From PUMD01 sp964599275 (GTDB taxonomy: Bacteria > Bacillota > Sulfobacillia > SLMV01): a stretch of DNA of 25,420 bases. The notes beneath the pieces are model-generated. The model did no database searches, was not told the origin of the DNA, and was given only the letters and a program-made list of their open reading frames with translations. Location: positions 1-25,420 of the forward strand of contig CAZRFK010000022.1 in the NCBI GenBank assembly GCA_964599275.1, in the 5' to 3' direction. This document shows, in pieces, positions 16,030 through 23,751 of this stretch. The first letter of the stretch is position 1, and the number at the start of each line of letters is the position of its first letter. The position numbers and the translations under genes are program-made.

Positions 16030-17016
16030 CTACTTTTCAATTTTGCTAATTACCTCTTTAACATCTTCTGGAAACGAAGAAGTAAACTCCATGTATTCTT
16101 CGGTTGTTGGATGCTCAAAACCCACACAGGTTGCATGCAGAGCCTGTCCTTTTAACCCGTAATCGGGATATTCAGGAGCGTATAAAGGGTCTCCAATGAC
16201 AGGATATCCTATATAGGTAAGATGTACTCTGATCTGGTGAGTCCGCCCGGTTTCAAGCTGGCATTTCAACAGTGAATGTTCACCGTAGACCTGGTCCACT
16301 TCAAACCAGGTTACTGCTGTTTTGCCGCCCGACTGAACAACTGCCATTTTGAATCTCGTATCAGGATCTCTGCCGACACGCATATCAATTTTTCCTTTTT
16401 TGACATCAGGAACGCCATGGGTGAGGGCCAGGTATTCCCGTTTCATTGTGCGTTTTTGCAGTTGGTAAGACAGAGCCAGATGAGCAGTATCGTTTTTGGC
16501 AATCAGGAGCAATCCTGTAGTGTCTTTGTCCAGACGATGAACTATCCCTGGTCGCATTATGTTATTGATGCTGGATAAATTATCAAAATGGTACAGCAGA
16601 GCATGCACTAAAGTTCCCGAGTAATGACCGGGTGCCGGATGAACCACGAGATCTCTTTGTTTATTCACAACTGCAAGATCATCATCTTCGTACACTATAT
16701 CTAGAGGAATGGGTTCTGGTTCTAGTGCTGTAGGCATAGCCGGGGGTATGGAAATTCGGACAGTTTCTCCGCCCGATAGCCGGTAGCTGGGCTTTTGAAT
16801 TTTCTCACCATTTACCTCAACTTCTCCATCTTTGATCAGGCTTTGAAGATAGGTTCTGGAATACGCTTCAGAAGTTTCTCGGGCCAAAAAAACATCCAGA
16901 CGATCTCCAGTTCCTTTCTCAGACACTGCCCGGTTAATCACTTTGGTTCCAGGAGGATCGGTCTGATCTTCTCTGATCTTATTGTCATCCTCACAGTTGT
17001 TCCCATGTTCAAGCAT
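16030..17016 (-). CDS. RluD-type ribosomal large subunit pseudouridine synthase (RluA family)
   Basis: Isomerises uridines in 23S rRNA to pseudouridine. The 328-residue product has an S4 RNA-binding domain (about residues 35-85, GDRLDVFL and YSRTYLQSLIKDGEVEVNG) followed by the RluA catalytic domain with HRLDKDTTGLLLIAKN, catalytic Asp163, and TGRTHQIRVHL. Start: ATG at 17016, ten bases after GGAG; an in-frame GTG nine bases upstream is too close to that site. The first 30 residues are acidic and not conserved. It sits between lspA and pyrR, the common Bacillota order. The exact target uridine is not shown by sequence. Confidence 0.93.
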   Translation of the reverse strand: MLEHGNNCEDDNKIREDQTDPPGTKVINRAVSEKGTGDRLDVFLARETSEAYSRTYLQSLIKDGEVEVNGEKIQKPSYRLSGGETVRISIPPAMPTALEPEPIPLDIVYEDDDLAVVNKQRDLVVHPAPGHYSGTLVHALLYHFDNLSSINNIMRPGIVHRLDKDTTGLLLIAKNDTAHLALSYQLQKRTMKREYLALTHGVPDVKKGKIDMRVGRDPDTRFKMAVVQSGGKTAVTWFEVDQVYGEHSLLKCQLETGRTHQIRVHLTYIGYPVIGDPLYAPEYPDYGLKGQALHATCVGFEHPTTEEYMEFTSSFPEDVKEVISKIEK

Positions 17017-17065
17017 TACTGTCACACTCCAAAAAATTTGTCATCTTAGCATATTTCAAAACCCA

Positions 17066-17497
17066 CTAGATCAGTTCGTCCCTTATCAGGAGAGCAATTA
17101 TGATAGCTCCTCCAACTGTTACACCTATATCGGCGACATTAAAAACCGGCCAGAATCGCAGATCTATGAAGTCAACTACATGACCCCACTGTATGCGATC
17201 GACAAGATTTCCTATAGCGCCCCCCACCATCAATCCAACACCTAGATTTATCCAATTTCCCCTGAGTCCCGATACTATATAGAATGCAATCAAACCCAGC
17301 GTTATTAATGCAGAAAGCACTGTTAACAAGACACTCATCTGAGGCAGTAGCCCAAACGCTGCACCAGGGTTTCGTACATGGGTGGCGTACAATATCCCGT
17401 CAATCAAAGTATGCGACTCACCCACCCTCAAATATCGGATGGTTGCTATTTTGCTTATACGGTCAAGTACAACTACCAGAGTCGTCCAGAAGATCAA
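17066..17497 (-). CDS. lspA: Lipoprotein signal peptidase (signal peptidase II)
   Basis: Membrane aspartyl protease that cleaves the signal peptide of lipid-modified prolipoproteins. The 143 residues show four hydrophobic segments and the conserved boxes: LDRISK near the start, HVRNPGAAFG (40-49), GNLVDR with Asp100 and VFNVADIGVTVG with catalytic Asp123. The start is TTG at 17497, eleven bases after GAGGGG, with an in-frame TAA just upstream. It is followed 49 bases later by the RluD-type gene. Confidence 0.95.
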   Translation of the reverse strand: MIFWTTLVVVLDRISKIATIRYLRVGESHTLIDGILYATHVRNPGAAFGLLPQMSVLLTVLSALITLGLIAFYIVSGLRGNWINLGVGLMVGGAIGNLVDRIQWGHVVDFIDLRFWPVFNVADIGVTVGGAIIIALLIRDELI

Positions 17498-17591
17498 GGT
17501 TGCTTAGACCCCTCTTTTGGTCATTTTTCATTTCACACCATTAATTCTAGCACACACCAGAGAAATAAACCACCGAATCACCAGCAAAATA

Positions 17592-17618
17592 CCCCACCCC
17601 AGGATGTGCAGGGTGGGG
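17592..17618 (-). terminator. Terminator hairpin after the dksA/traR-like gene
   Basis: CCCCACCC pairs perfectly with GGGTGGGG (17592-17599 and 17611-17618) around an 11-base loop. On the minus strand it is followed by TATTTT. It lies 23 bases after the dksA-like stop codon and closes the long unit that begins with pgeF. lspA starts about 95 bases further on. Confidence 0.75.
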
Positions 17619-17641
17619 TCCACATGAGTAAGCGGTTTAGG

Positions 17642-18025
17642 TCAAATGTTTCGCTGTCGGCCGTACCTTTCAGCACATTCCCGACACATTATGGTTGAAG
17701 GAACCAACAGTAGACGGGAAAAATGAATTTCTCTTCCACAGGTAACGCAGTAACCATAATCCTCTCTGCCCAGTTCAATTAGGGCTTTCTGTATGTCCTG
17801 CAGCTGCTGATTAGCTTCGTGCAGAGATGCCTGGTCCCGTTCTCTCTCATAATATTCTGAAGCTGTATCAGCTGGATGTTGATCATATGCTGACAGCTCA
17901 CCAATAGCTTGAGTTCTGGTGCGGTTAAAGTTATCTCGCAGGCTTTTTACGCGTTTTTTTTCGCGCCTGTAGTCCCGCTGCAGCCGTTTCCGCAGCCTTT
18001 GTTTTTGCTCATCCTTCAACGGCAT
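17642..18025 (-). CDS. TraR/DksA family zinc-finger protein (YteA-like)
   Basis: DksA-family proteins bind RNA polymerase or act in stress or sporulation settings. The 127-residue product has a basic N-terminal helix, a charged coiled-coil (about 10-90) and a C-terminal four-cysteine zinc finger, CVTCG then CRECAE about 17 residues later. Start: ATG at 18025, seven bases after AGAGGG; a GTG two codons upstream overlaps this spacing and is rejected. In Bacillota this family commonly lies just upstream of lspA, as here. The acidic coiled-coil tip of true DksA is not evident, so a direct (p)ppGpp role should not be assumed. Confidence 0.88.
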   Translation of the reverse strand: MPLKDEQKQRLRKRLQRDYRREKKRVKSLRDNFNRTRTQAIGELSAYDQHPADTASEYYERERDQASLHEANQQLQDIQKALIELGREDYGYCVTCGREIHFSRLLLVPSTIMCRECAERYGRQRNI

Positions 18026-18092
18026 ATTCACACCCTCTACTTAAATTCCCTCAACTCGAAGGCTGCGACTACAGCAATTCTTCTCTGAATTA

Positions 18093-19163
18093 TCAACCAC
18101 TACCTTCTGTTAATTCTCCTAGAATATCCTGTAATTTCCGGTACACCGGCTCGGCAGAGCGATATATTCGGTAAATCATCGGTCTGAGCACCAGATCATA
18201 TTCGCCGATCAATTCCACCAACTCAGCACCAAAACCCTTCTTGAATCTATATAGCCCATACAGGGGATTGTCAGGATCAAGGTCTCCGGAAACGCCGCGA
18301 AAATCATACCTCGAGCAACCATGTTCCTTTGCCCATGAAATCATCTCCCATTGGAGGGCATAATTGGGCATAACATCACGGTGTTTATTGGCAGAAGCCC
18401 CGTATACATACCAGGCCATGTGCGAATTTATCAATCCTATGGTCCCGGCGATAGCTTCACCTTCATATTCTGCCATAAAGATCTTGCCCCAGCCTGTCTG
18501 CAGGACATCTTTACAGAGGTTTTCAAAATAAGATTGTTCGCGAATTCCAAATTCATTTCTCCTGGAGGTGGTTTCAAGGAGTCGGTAAAACACCTCAATG
18601 TCTTCCTCACTACCAGCTCTCACTTCAACTCCCCGCCGGTCAGCCAGTCTTATGTTATACCTCGTTTTACTATGCATCTCCATCAGCAGTTCCTCATATG
18701 TCCCCTCATTTACAGGAAGCCGCATGACAAACCTGGGTTGAAGTCCATCAAAATTATCACCAAGACCCAGTTGATTGAAGTCCAAACTATCCAATGTTTT
18801 CGTTCCTGGACTGTCCAACTTCCAGGGTGGATCAATCTTCCAAAAGACTGCTCCTATATCTTTTCCGAATTCCCTGATACCTCTGGTAAGTTCACCTAAC
18901 TGCTGGTCATCACCCGGAGCAGCCACGGGACCGCGAGGGGAATACATTACTGGAGATCCAATTCCCGGGATGTCACGTATCAGAACCAGCGCTCCAGTCT
19001 GAATTTTATTTTCATCAATAACAGCAAAAACTTCCCTGGACCATCCAGTGTGGGTCTTGAGTTTTCCCCAGGCAGTACTTTGCAAAACATTACCCCACCG
19101 TGATTCATTGACTAATACATCAAAACGATGATACTCCTCAGGTGCGAGCCGCCTGCATTCCAT
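18093..19163 (-). CDS. FemAB-type peptidoglycan bridge aminoacyltransferase-like protein
   Basis: FemABX proteins add amino acids from aminoacyl-tRNA to lipid II or related wall precursors; others in the superfamily use other acceptors. The 356-residue product has two GNAT-like halves: the first with WGNVLQSTAWGKLK and YSPRGPV, the second with MHSKTRYNIRLADRRGVEV, FMAEYEGEAIAGTIGL, YVYGASANKHRDVMPNYALQ and YDFRGVSGD followed by GLYRFKKGFGAE, all hallmark strings. Start: ATG at 19163, seven bases after GGAGG; an earlier GTG and ATG lie on or against that site. It follows the amidohydrolase by 30 bases and may act on the cell wall together with the division genes upstream. The amino acid added is unknown. 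Confidence 0.9.
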   Translation of the reverse strand: MECRRLAPEEYHRFDVLVNESRWGNVLQSTAWGKLKTHTGWSREVFAVIDENKIQTGALVLIRDIPGIGSPVMYSPRGPVAAPGDDQQLGELTRGIREFGKDIGAVFWKIDPPWKLDSPGTKTLDSLDFNQLGLGDNFDGLQPRFVMRLPVNEGTYEELLMEMHSKTRYNIRLADRRGVEVRAGSEEDIEVFYRLLETTSRRNEFGIREQSYFENLCKDVLQTGWGKIFMAEYEGEAIAGTIGLINSHMAWYVYGASANKHRDVMPNYALQWEMISWAKEHGCSRYDFRGVSGDLDPDNPLYGLYRFKKGFGAELVELIGEYDLVLRPMIYRIYRSAEPVYRKLQDILGELTEGSG

Positions 19164-19193
19164 TTCCATACCTCCAGCTGTCACAATCAGTGT

Positions 19194-20798
19194 TTATCGT
19201 TTGGTATATACGGGTCTTCCTCCGACCCATGTTTCGACGACATCCAAGTTTCTCAGCTGTGCTGGTTCAACGGAGGTTGGGTCCTTATCCAGACAGGCAA
19301 AATCAGCTAAAGCGCCGGCCTGTATGGTGCCTTTTTCCTCCTCAGCAAATTCGGCATAGGCGCTTCCACTGGTGAACATGTCAATGGCCTGCAACACAGA
19401 TATTTTCTGGTCTGGCATCCACCCATCCTGAGGTTCACCGTTGTTGTCCGTACGACAGACAGCCGCCCAAATTCCCAACAGCGCCGGAACTGGCTCTACC
19501 GGAGCATCGGACCCGCCTGCACAAGGAACTCCTTCATCGAGGAGGCGCCGCCAGGCATAACTGTGCTTGGCCAAATCATCACCCACCCGATCGATAACCC
19601 ATCGCATATCTGTTGTTACAAATTTAGGTTGAATTGCCGCCACACAACCGCTTCTGGCCAGACGAGAGTGTTGTTCCTTTCTCATTATCTGACAGTGCAC
19701 CAATCGATGTCGGAGGTTGGGCCTGGGAACCTTTCTGTCAGCAGATTCCACAGCTTCCAGGGCGACATCCAGGGCGCGGTCTCCAATGGTATGGATTGCC
19801 ACCTGCATTCCAGCTTGATGCGCCTCTAAAACCTGGCTTTTAAGCTGTTCAGGAGGCGTGACCCACATTCCCCTGGTACTGGAATCATCAGCATAAGGAC
19901 GCGATAGTGCTGCTGATCTGGCCCCCAGCGAACCGTCTGCGAACATTTTGACCGCCCCTACTTTCACCCATTTATCTCCTGAGCCTGTGATCCAGCCACG
20001 TTGCAGCACCTCATCAAAAAGGGCATAAGGAACGTCCAGATAGGTTCTGAATATACCGTTTTCATCTCCTGCGCAGACCGTTCTGAACAAATCCAACAGT
20101 TCTGGCAGGGTGTTTGCCCCGTCATTCGTATGGGCTGACGTGATGCCGTGAGCAAGGCATTCATCAACCGCTGCTTTGAGGAAGTGATGCCTCTGAGAAC
20201 CGGATGGTTCAGGTATTACATCACGGACCAATCCCATTGCTTTTTCATGTAATACTCCTGTCGGGACGCCGTGTCGGTCGCGCTCTATCAATCCTCCCTC
20301 TGGATCATCTGTATTTTCATTTATTCCTGCCTTTTCTAAAGCCACAGAATTAGCTACACCAGCATGTCCACAGGCACGACGCAAAAATGCAGGATGTTCG
20401 GGTGCTACTTCATCCAGGTCCTGTCTCGTAGGATAACGCCGTTCTCTGAAAAAATCCTGATCCCAGCCTCGGCCTAATATCCAATTCTGTCTATTTTGTG
20501 ATGATGCCTTTTGCGAGACCAGCTTCTGCATATGTGCAATACTTTCACAATCATTCAGGTTCAGAGACTGTAGGTGCTGGCCAAGACTTAAGAGGTGGCA
20601 GTGACCTTCAACAAAACCGGGAACAATAAAAGAACCCTCCATGTCGATTTCTTCAACATGGCCTTCTAACGCACTGCTAATGGCATCTCTTTCGCCTACA
20701 GCCACTATACGGTCTCCGCGCACACAAATTGATTCATCAAAAACTTCACCCTGCCGGAGCACTCGACCTCCATACAGTATTTTTTGTCCAACAGCCAT
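19194..20798 (-). CDS. YtcJ-like metal-dependent amidohydrolase (Amidohydro_3)
   Basis: Amidohydrolase-superfamily TIM barrel; relatives hydrolyse amides, formamides or N-acyl amino acids, and the substrate here is unknown. The 534-residue protein has the family order: a beta-sandwich start, VPGFVEGHCHLL (metal ligands His66, His68), GRGWDQDFF, RRACGHAGVANS, VKMFADGSLGARSA, AIHTIGDRALD, RHRLVHCQ and GGSDAPVEP with the catalytic aspartate. No signal peptide is seen, so it acts in the cytoplasm. ATG 20798 uses an AGGAGG lying inside the last codons of the racemase, only three bases after whose stop it begins, so the two are tightly coupled. Confidence 0.93.
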   Translation of the reverse strand: MAVGQKILYGGRVLRQGEVFDESICVRGDRIVAVGERDAISSALEGHVEEIDMEGSFIVPGFVEGHCHLLSLGQHLQSLNLNDCESIAHMQKLVSQKASSQNRQNWILGRGWDQDFFRERRYPTRQDLDEVAPEHPAFLRRACGHAGVANSVALEKAGINENTDDPEGGLIERDRHGVPTGVLHEKAMGLVRDVIPEPSGSQRHHFLKAAVDECLAHGITSAHTNDGANTLPELLDLFRTVCAGDENGIFRTYLDVPYALFDEVLQRGWITGSGDKWVKVGAVKMFADGSLGARSAALSRPYADDSSTRGMWVTPPEQLKSQVLEAHQAGMQVAIHTIGDRALDVALEAVESADRKVPRPNLRHRLVHCQIMRKEQHSRLARSGCVAAIQPKFVTTDMRWVIDRVGDDLAKHSYAWRRLLDEGVPCAGGSDAPVEPVPALLGIWAAVCRTDNNGEPQDGWMPDQKISVLQAIDMFTSGSAYAEFAEEEKGTIQAGALADFACLDKDPTSVEPAQLRNLDVVETWVGGRPVYTKR

Positions 20799-20801
20799 AA
20801 T

Positions 20802-21527
20802 CTAAAACCTCCTATCAAGTTGTCCTGTTGCAAACTTCACCGCAGCACTAGCAAGTACGCGGGTACTGTCAACAAAAAGTACATTTTCAACATCTTCACT
20901 GCTCAGGGCCAGAGGAATTTCTGTACATCCGGCAATGATCGCTTTTGCTCCACTAAAAATAAGGGCATCAGCCACAGTCTTGAAAGCTGATTGGGGTTGA
21001 TCAATACAGCCAGCCTTGACGCCATCCTCACCATAAATAGCCTCCATAACCATAGTCTGCTCATGAGGATCTGGTGAGAGGACTTCAATTTCCTGCTGCC
21101 GCAATGCAGCCTGATATAATTCCGATTTTATGGTGCCATCAGTGGCCATAAGCCCAACCTTTTGTATTGGCTTGTGGTGTTGGGACAAAAAGAATGCTAC
21201 TTCATCCATCATATGCAGCACCGGAACATCCACCTGTTCTGTAAGGCGCTTATAAAAGTGATGGGCCGTATTGCACGGCATTATCAGGAAATCCGCTCCA
21301 CCCTGCACACAACGTTGAGCTGTGTTCACCATTTTCGGCAGAGGATCTGCAGTATTTTCCAGTATGGCCTTAGTTCGGTCGGGCACCGTTGGATCGCTAA
21401 CTACGACTACTTCAAGATGCTCCTGATCAGTATTCGCATTAGTCTCCTGCACTATCTTAAAGAATAGATCTGCTGTTGCCTCAGGGCCCATTCCGCCTAT
21501 TATGCCGACAACTCTGTGTTGAGGCAC
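20802..21527 (-). CDS. Aspartate/glutamate racemase family protein
   Basis: PLP-independent two-cysteine racemase. The 241-residue protein opens VVGIIGGMGPEATADLF and has both catalytic cysteines, LIMPCNTAH (Cys85) and AGCTEIPL (Cys201), so two-base racemisation is expected; homologues that act only on L-aspartate carry Thr in the second motif. It is more like the YgeA/RacX aspartate/broad-specificity group than MurI. The start is GTG at 21527 after GGGGGA. It begins 27 bases after the divIVA stop and overlaps the amidohydrolase ribosome-binding site. Substrate could be Asp, Glu or another amino acid. Confidence 0.9.
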   Translation of the reverse strand: MPQHRVVGIIGGMGPEATADLFFKIVQETNANTDQEHLEVVVVSDPTVPDRTKAILENTADPLPKMVNTAQRCVQGGADFLIMPCNTAHHFYKRLTEQVDVPVLHMMDEVAFFLSQHHKPIQKVGLMATDGTIKSELYQAALRQQEIEVLSPDPHEQTMVMEAIYGEDGVKAGCIDQPQSAFKTVADALIFSGAKAIIAGCTEIPLALSSEDVENVLFVDSTRVLASAAVKFATGQLDRRF

Positions 21528-21554
21528 CTTATCTCCCCCGGTTTCTTGTCTGTC

Positions 21555-22067
21555 TCATTCAGAATCTTTTTCTGAATCATCAGAAAAATCAACAGATAAG
21601 TCCAATTTCATCTGGGACATCTCAGACTGTGCTTCTTCCAGAACTTCCTCCTGTGTTACCACATTTGCTTTGGCTCTGGCCAGATACTGCATAATCTGGG
21701 ACCGGATACGCTCAGATTCTTTTTTCATTTTCTTAACGTAATCCCTTGAATCAGCCCGAATTCTTTTGGACTGAGATTTGGCTTCGCCAACGATCATCTG
21801 CGCTTCTTTTCTGGCGTTTTTCCTTACCTCTTCCGCAGTCTCCTGAGCCACAACCAGAGTGTTTTGTAATGTATCCTCTGTTTTGCGGTACTGTTCCACC
21901 CTGTTTCGCAGCTGTTGGACCTGTTCCTCCAGCGCTTCCTTTTCTCCAAGTAAATCGTCAAATTCGTGAATGATCTCATCCAAAAACTCGTCTACTTCGG
22001 CCGGATCATACCCACGAAAAGAACGTCCAAATTCCTTGTTGTGAATATCCAGCGGAGTAATTGGCAC
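21555..22067 (-). CDS. divIVA: DivIVA cell-division/polarity protein
   Basis: Binds curved membrane at poles and division sites and recruits partner proteins. The 170-residue protein starts with the family lipid-binding segment ITPLDIHNKEFGRSFRGYD and AEVDEFLDEI, followed by a long coiled coil (about 35-150) and an acidic tail. GTG 22067 lies ten bases after GGAGG. yggT is 16 bases upstream. In many Bacillota ylmH separates yggT from divIVA and ileS follows; neither is seen here. Confidence 0.95.
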   Translation of the reverse strand: MPITPLDIHNKEFGRSFRGYDPAEVDEFLDEIIHEFDDLLGEKEALEEQVQQLRNRVEQYRKTEDTLQNTLVVAQETAEEVRKNARKEAQMIVGEAKSQSKRIRADSRDYVKKMKKESERIRSQIMQYLARAKANVVTQEEVLEEAQSEMSQMKLDLSVDFSDDSEKDSE

Positions 22068-22083
22068 CAGTTCGTGACCTCCT

Positions 22084-22371
22084 TTATCTTACTATTCCCC
22101 TTAGAATGCTGCGAAGAAATTGCAGCAAAAACAGCATGATTATCGGTGAAAAATCAACACCCATTCCACCTGAAGGCATCAAGCCGCGAATGGGAGCCAA
22201 AAGTGGTTCAGTCAGTTGGTGGACTACCTGGAACAGCTGCATAACAGTCTGGCCCCCAGGGCCATCAGGGCCGGGACGTATCCATGTCATTATGGCTCGA
22301 ATGATCACCAGCCAGACAATAATGTGTAATACTGTATCTAGACTACGAACTATTACCTGAGTAATCAGCAT
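22084..22371 (-). CDS. YggT family membrane protein
   Basis: Small integral membrane protein with two or so hydrophobic segments (residues about 5-30 and 70-90), as expected for the YggT/YlmG family. The segment WLVIIRAIMTWIRP and then EPLLAPIRGLMPS are typical. Function is unsettled; the family has been linked to envelope organisation and, in plastids, to nucleoid distribution. ATG 22371 shares one base with the sepF stop (TAATG), so translation is likely coupled. Confidence 0.9.
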   Translation of the reverse strand: MLITQVIVRSLDTVLHIIVWLVIIRAIMTWIRPGPDGPGGQTVMQLFQVVHQLTEPLLAPIRGLMPSGGMGVDFSPIIMLFLLQFLRSILRGIVR

Positions 22372-22913
22372 TATTGTTGCAACCCTTCTTCACGATGGTC
22401 TATTTCATCGTTTGTATTGGTGCTTTGACGTATCTTGTCTATGCGCATCTCCCGCGGGACAAACATGACTACTCCCGCACTCACCTGCTGCATTTCTCCG
22501 TCAAGCGCATACACCGTACCACTGAGAAAATCTATCACTCTTCTGGCTATGTCTTTGTTTAAGCCCTCCACATTGACAACAACGCTAATACGCTCTTTCA
22601 GTTGATCAGCTATCGACTGAACATCTCCAAAACCCTGAGGTTCGGCAATTGCTACTCGCATAGTCTGCTCTTTTGCTCCTTGCCCAGCAAGCCTAACGAC
22701 CCGAGCATCAGCCTTTGACCAATCTCTCTGTGAATTAATCTCTTGTTCTGAGTCTCTCGTTTGCTTCTCCCACTGCCCTGGTTCATCTCTCAACTCAGAT
22801 TCCTCACCATAATAATCGTCATACATTTCACTATTTTCAAACTCATCCAGTTCGTTCTCGACAGATACCCACCCAAAGATTCCAGAAATCTTATCCCATA
22901 AGCTACCCGGCAT
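22371..22913 (-). CDS. sepF: SepF, FtsZ-associated cell-division protein
   Basis: SepF tethers FtsZ filaments to the membrane and bundles them. The 180-residue protein has an N-terminal amphipathic helix (SLWDKISGIFGWV), a variable acidic linker rich in Glu/Asp/Gln (about 20-70), and the C-terminal SepF domain (about 85-170) with MRVAIAEPQGFGDVQSIAD, RRVIDFLSGTVYALDG and VFVPREMRI. ATG at 22913 follows AAGGGGGGG. It sits between yggS and yggT as in B. subtilis (ylmE-ylmF-ylmG). Confidence 0.95.
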   Translation of the reverse strand: MPGSLWDKISGIFGWVSVENELDEFENSEMYDDYYGEESELRDEPGQWEKQTRDSEQEINSQRDWSKADARVVRLAGQGAKEQTMRVAIAEPQGFGDVQSIADQLKERISVVVNVEGLNKDIARRVIDFLSGTVYALDGEMQQVSAGVVMFVPREMRIDKIRQSTNTNDEIDHREEGLQQ

Positions 22914-22942
22914 TATATCCCCCCCTTCTTAGTATCTGGCAG

Positions 22943-23677
22943 TCAGGCATCCCTGGGTCCGAAGATAGCCTGGCCCACTCTCACCAATGTGGCGCCTTCC
23001 TCCACTGCAACTTCGAAGTCATTGGACATGCCCATTGAAAGCTCGTCAAGAGAGCAATCCGATATTTCATCATTTAGCTGCTCTGACAGCTCCCGCAACT
23101 GGCGAAAAATAGGGCGAACTTGCTCCGAATGCTCCACATGAGGCGCCATACACATCAGTCCCCTGAGTTCAACGCCTTCAATCTTCATAATTTTTTCTAC
23201 AATTTCGGGCGCATCATCCGTTAAGACACCATGTTTCGTTTCTTCTCTACTTACATTGACCTGAAGCAGGATAGAACTGCAAACACCCTGCTTCCGGCTC
23301 CTATTGGCCAAAGCATCAGCGAGCGCAAGAGAATCAACTGAATGAATTAATTCGCATTGTCCGACCACAAACCGCACCTTGTTTTCCTGCAGATGTCCCA
23401 CAAAGTGCCAGTTGATATCATGGTAATCGGCAAGCAAACTTTGTTTCTCTCTAAACTCCTGTGGCCTGCTCTCCCCCAGTGTATTGATACCACAAGAAAC
23501 AGCGTCACTAATCTTTACTGGAGACTGTCCCTTGCTAATTGCAACTATCTTTACAGATTCGGGTTCTCGTCCACTGCGCTTGCACGCGCGGTGAACCCTG
23601 CGCACTATTTGCTGGTAATTAGTCGCTATATCATTGGATCCGCGGCGTTTATTATGGTTGTTCTCTTGAGTGCGCAA
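22943..23677 (-). CDS. YggS family pyridoxal phosphate homeostasis protein (PLPBP)
   Basis: PLP-binding TIM-barrel protein that regulates intracellular PLP and amino acid balance; no catalytic activity is established. Visible landmarks are the PLP lysine in VKIVAISKG (Lys49), TLGESRPQEF, INWHFVGHLQENKVRF, HSVDS, LQVNVSREETKHG and LSMGMSNDFEVAVEEGATLVRVG near the end. Start: TTG at 23677, seven bases after AAGGAG; an in-frame GTG at 23698 lies upstream of that site. Followed 29 bases later by sepF. The first 20 residues are variable, so the start is not certain. Confidence 0.93.
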   Translation of the reverse strand: MRTQENNHNKRRGSNDIATNYQQIVRRVHRACKRSGREPESVKIVAISKGQSPVKISDAVSCGINTLGESRPQEFREKQSLLADYHDINWHFVGHLQENKVRFVVGQCELIHSVDSLALADALANRSRKQGVCSSILLQVNVSREETKHGVLTDDAPEIVEKIMKIEGVELRGLMCMAPHVEHSEQVRPIFRQLRELSEQLNDEISDCSLDELSMGMSNDFEVAVEEGATLVRVGQAIFGPRDA

Positions 23678-23751
23678 AGCAGATCTCCTTCCTTGCACTT
23701 GAATAAAGTGTCAGTGCTTTTCAACTGATCATGCATCAGATAATATTGATC

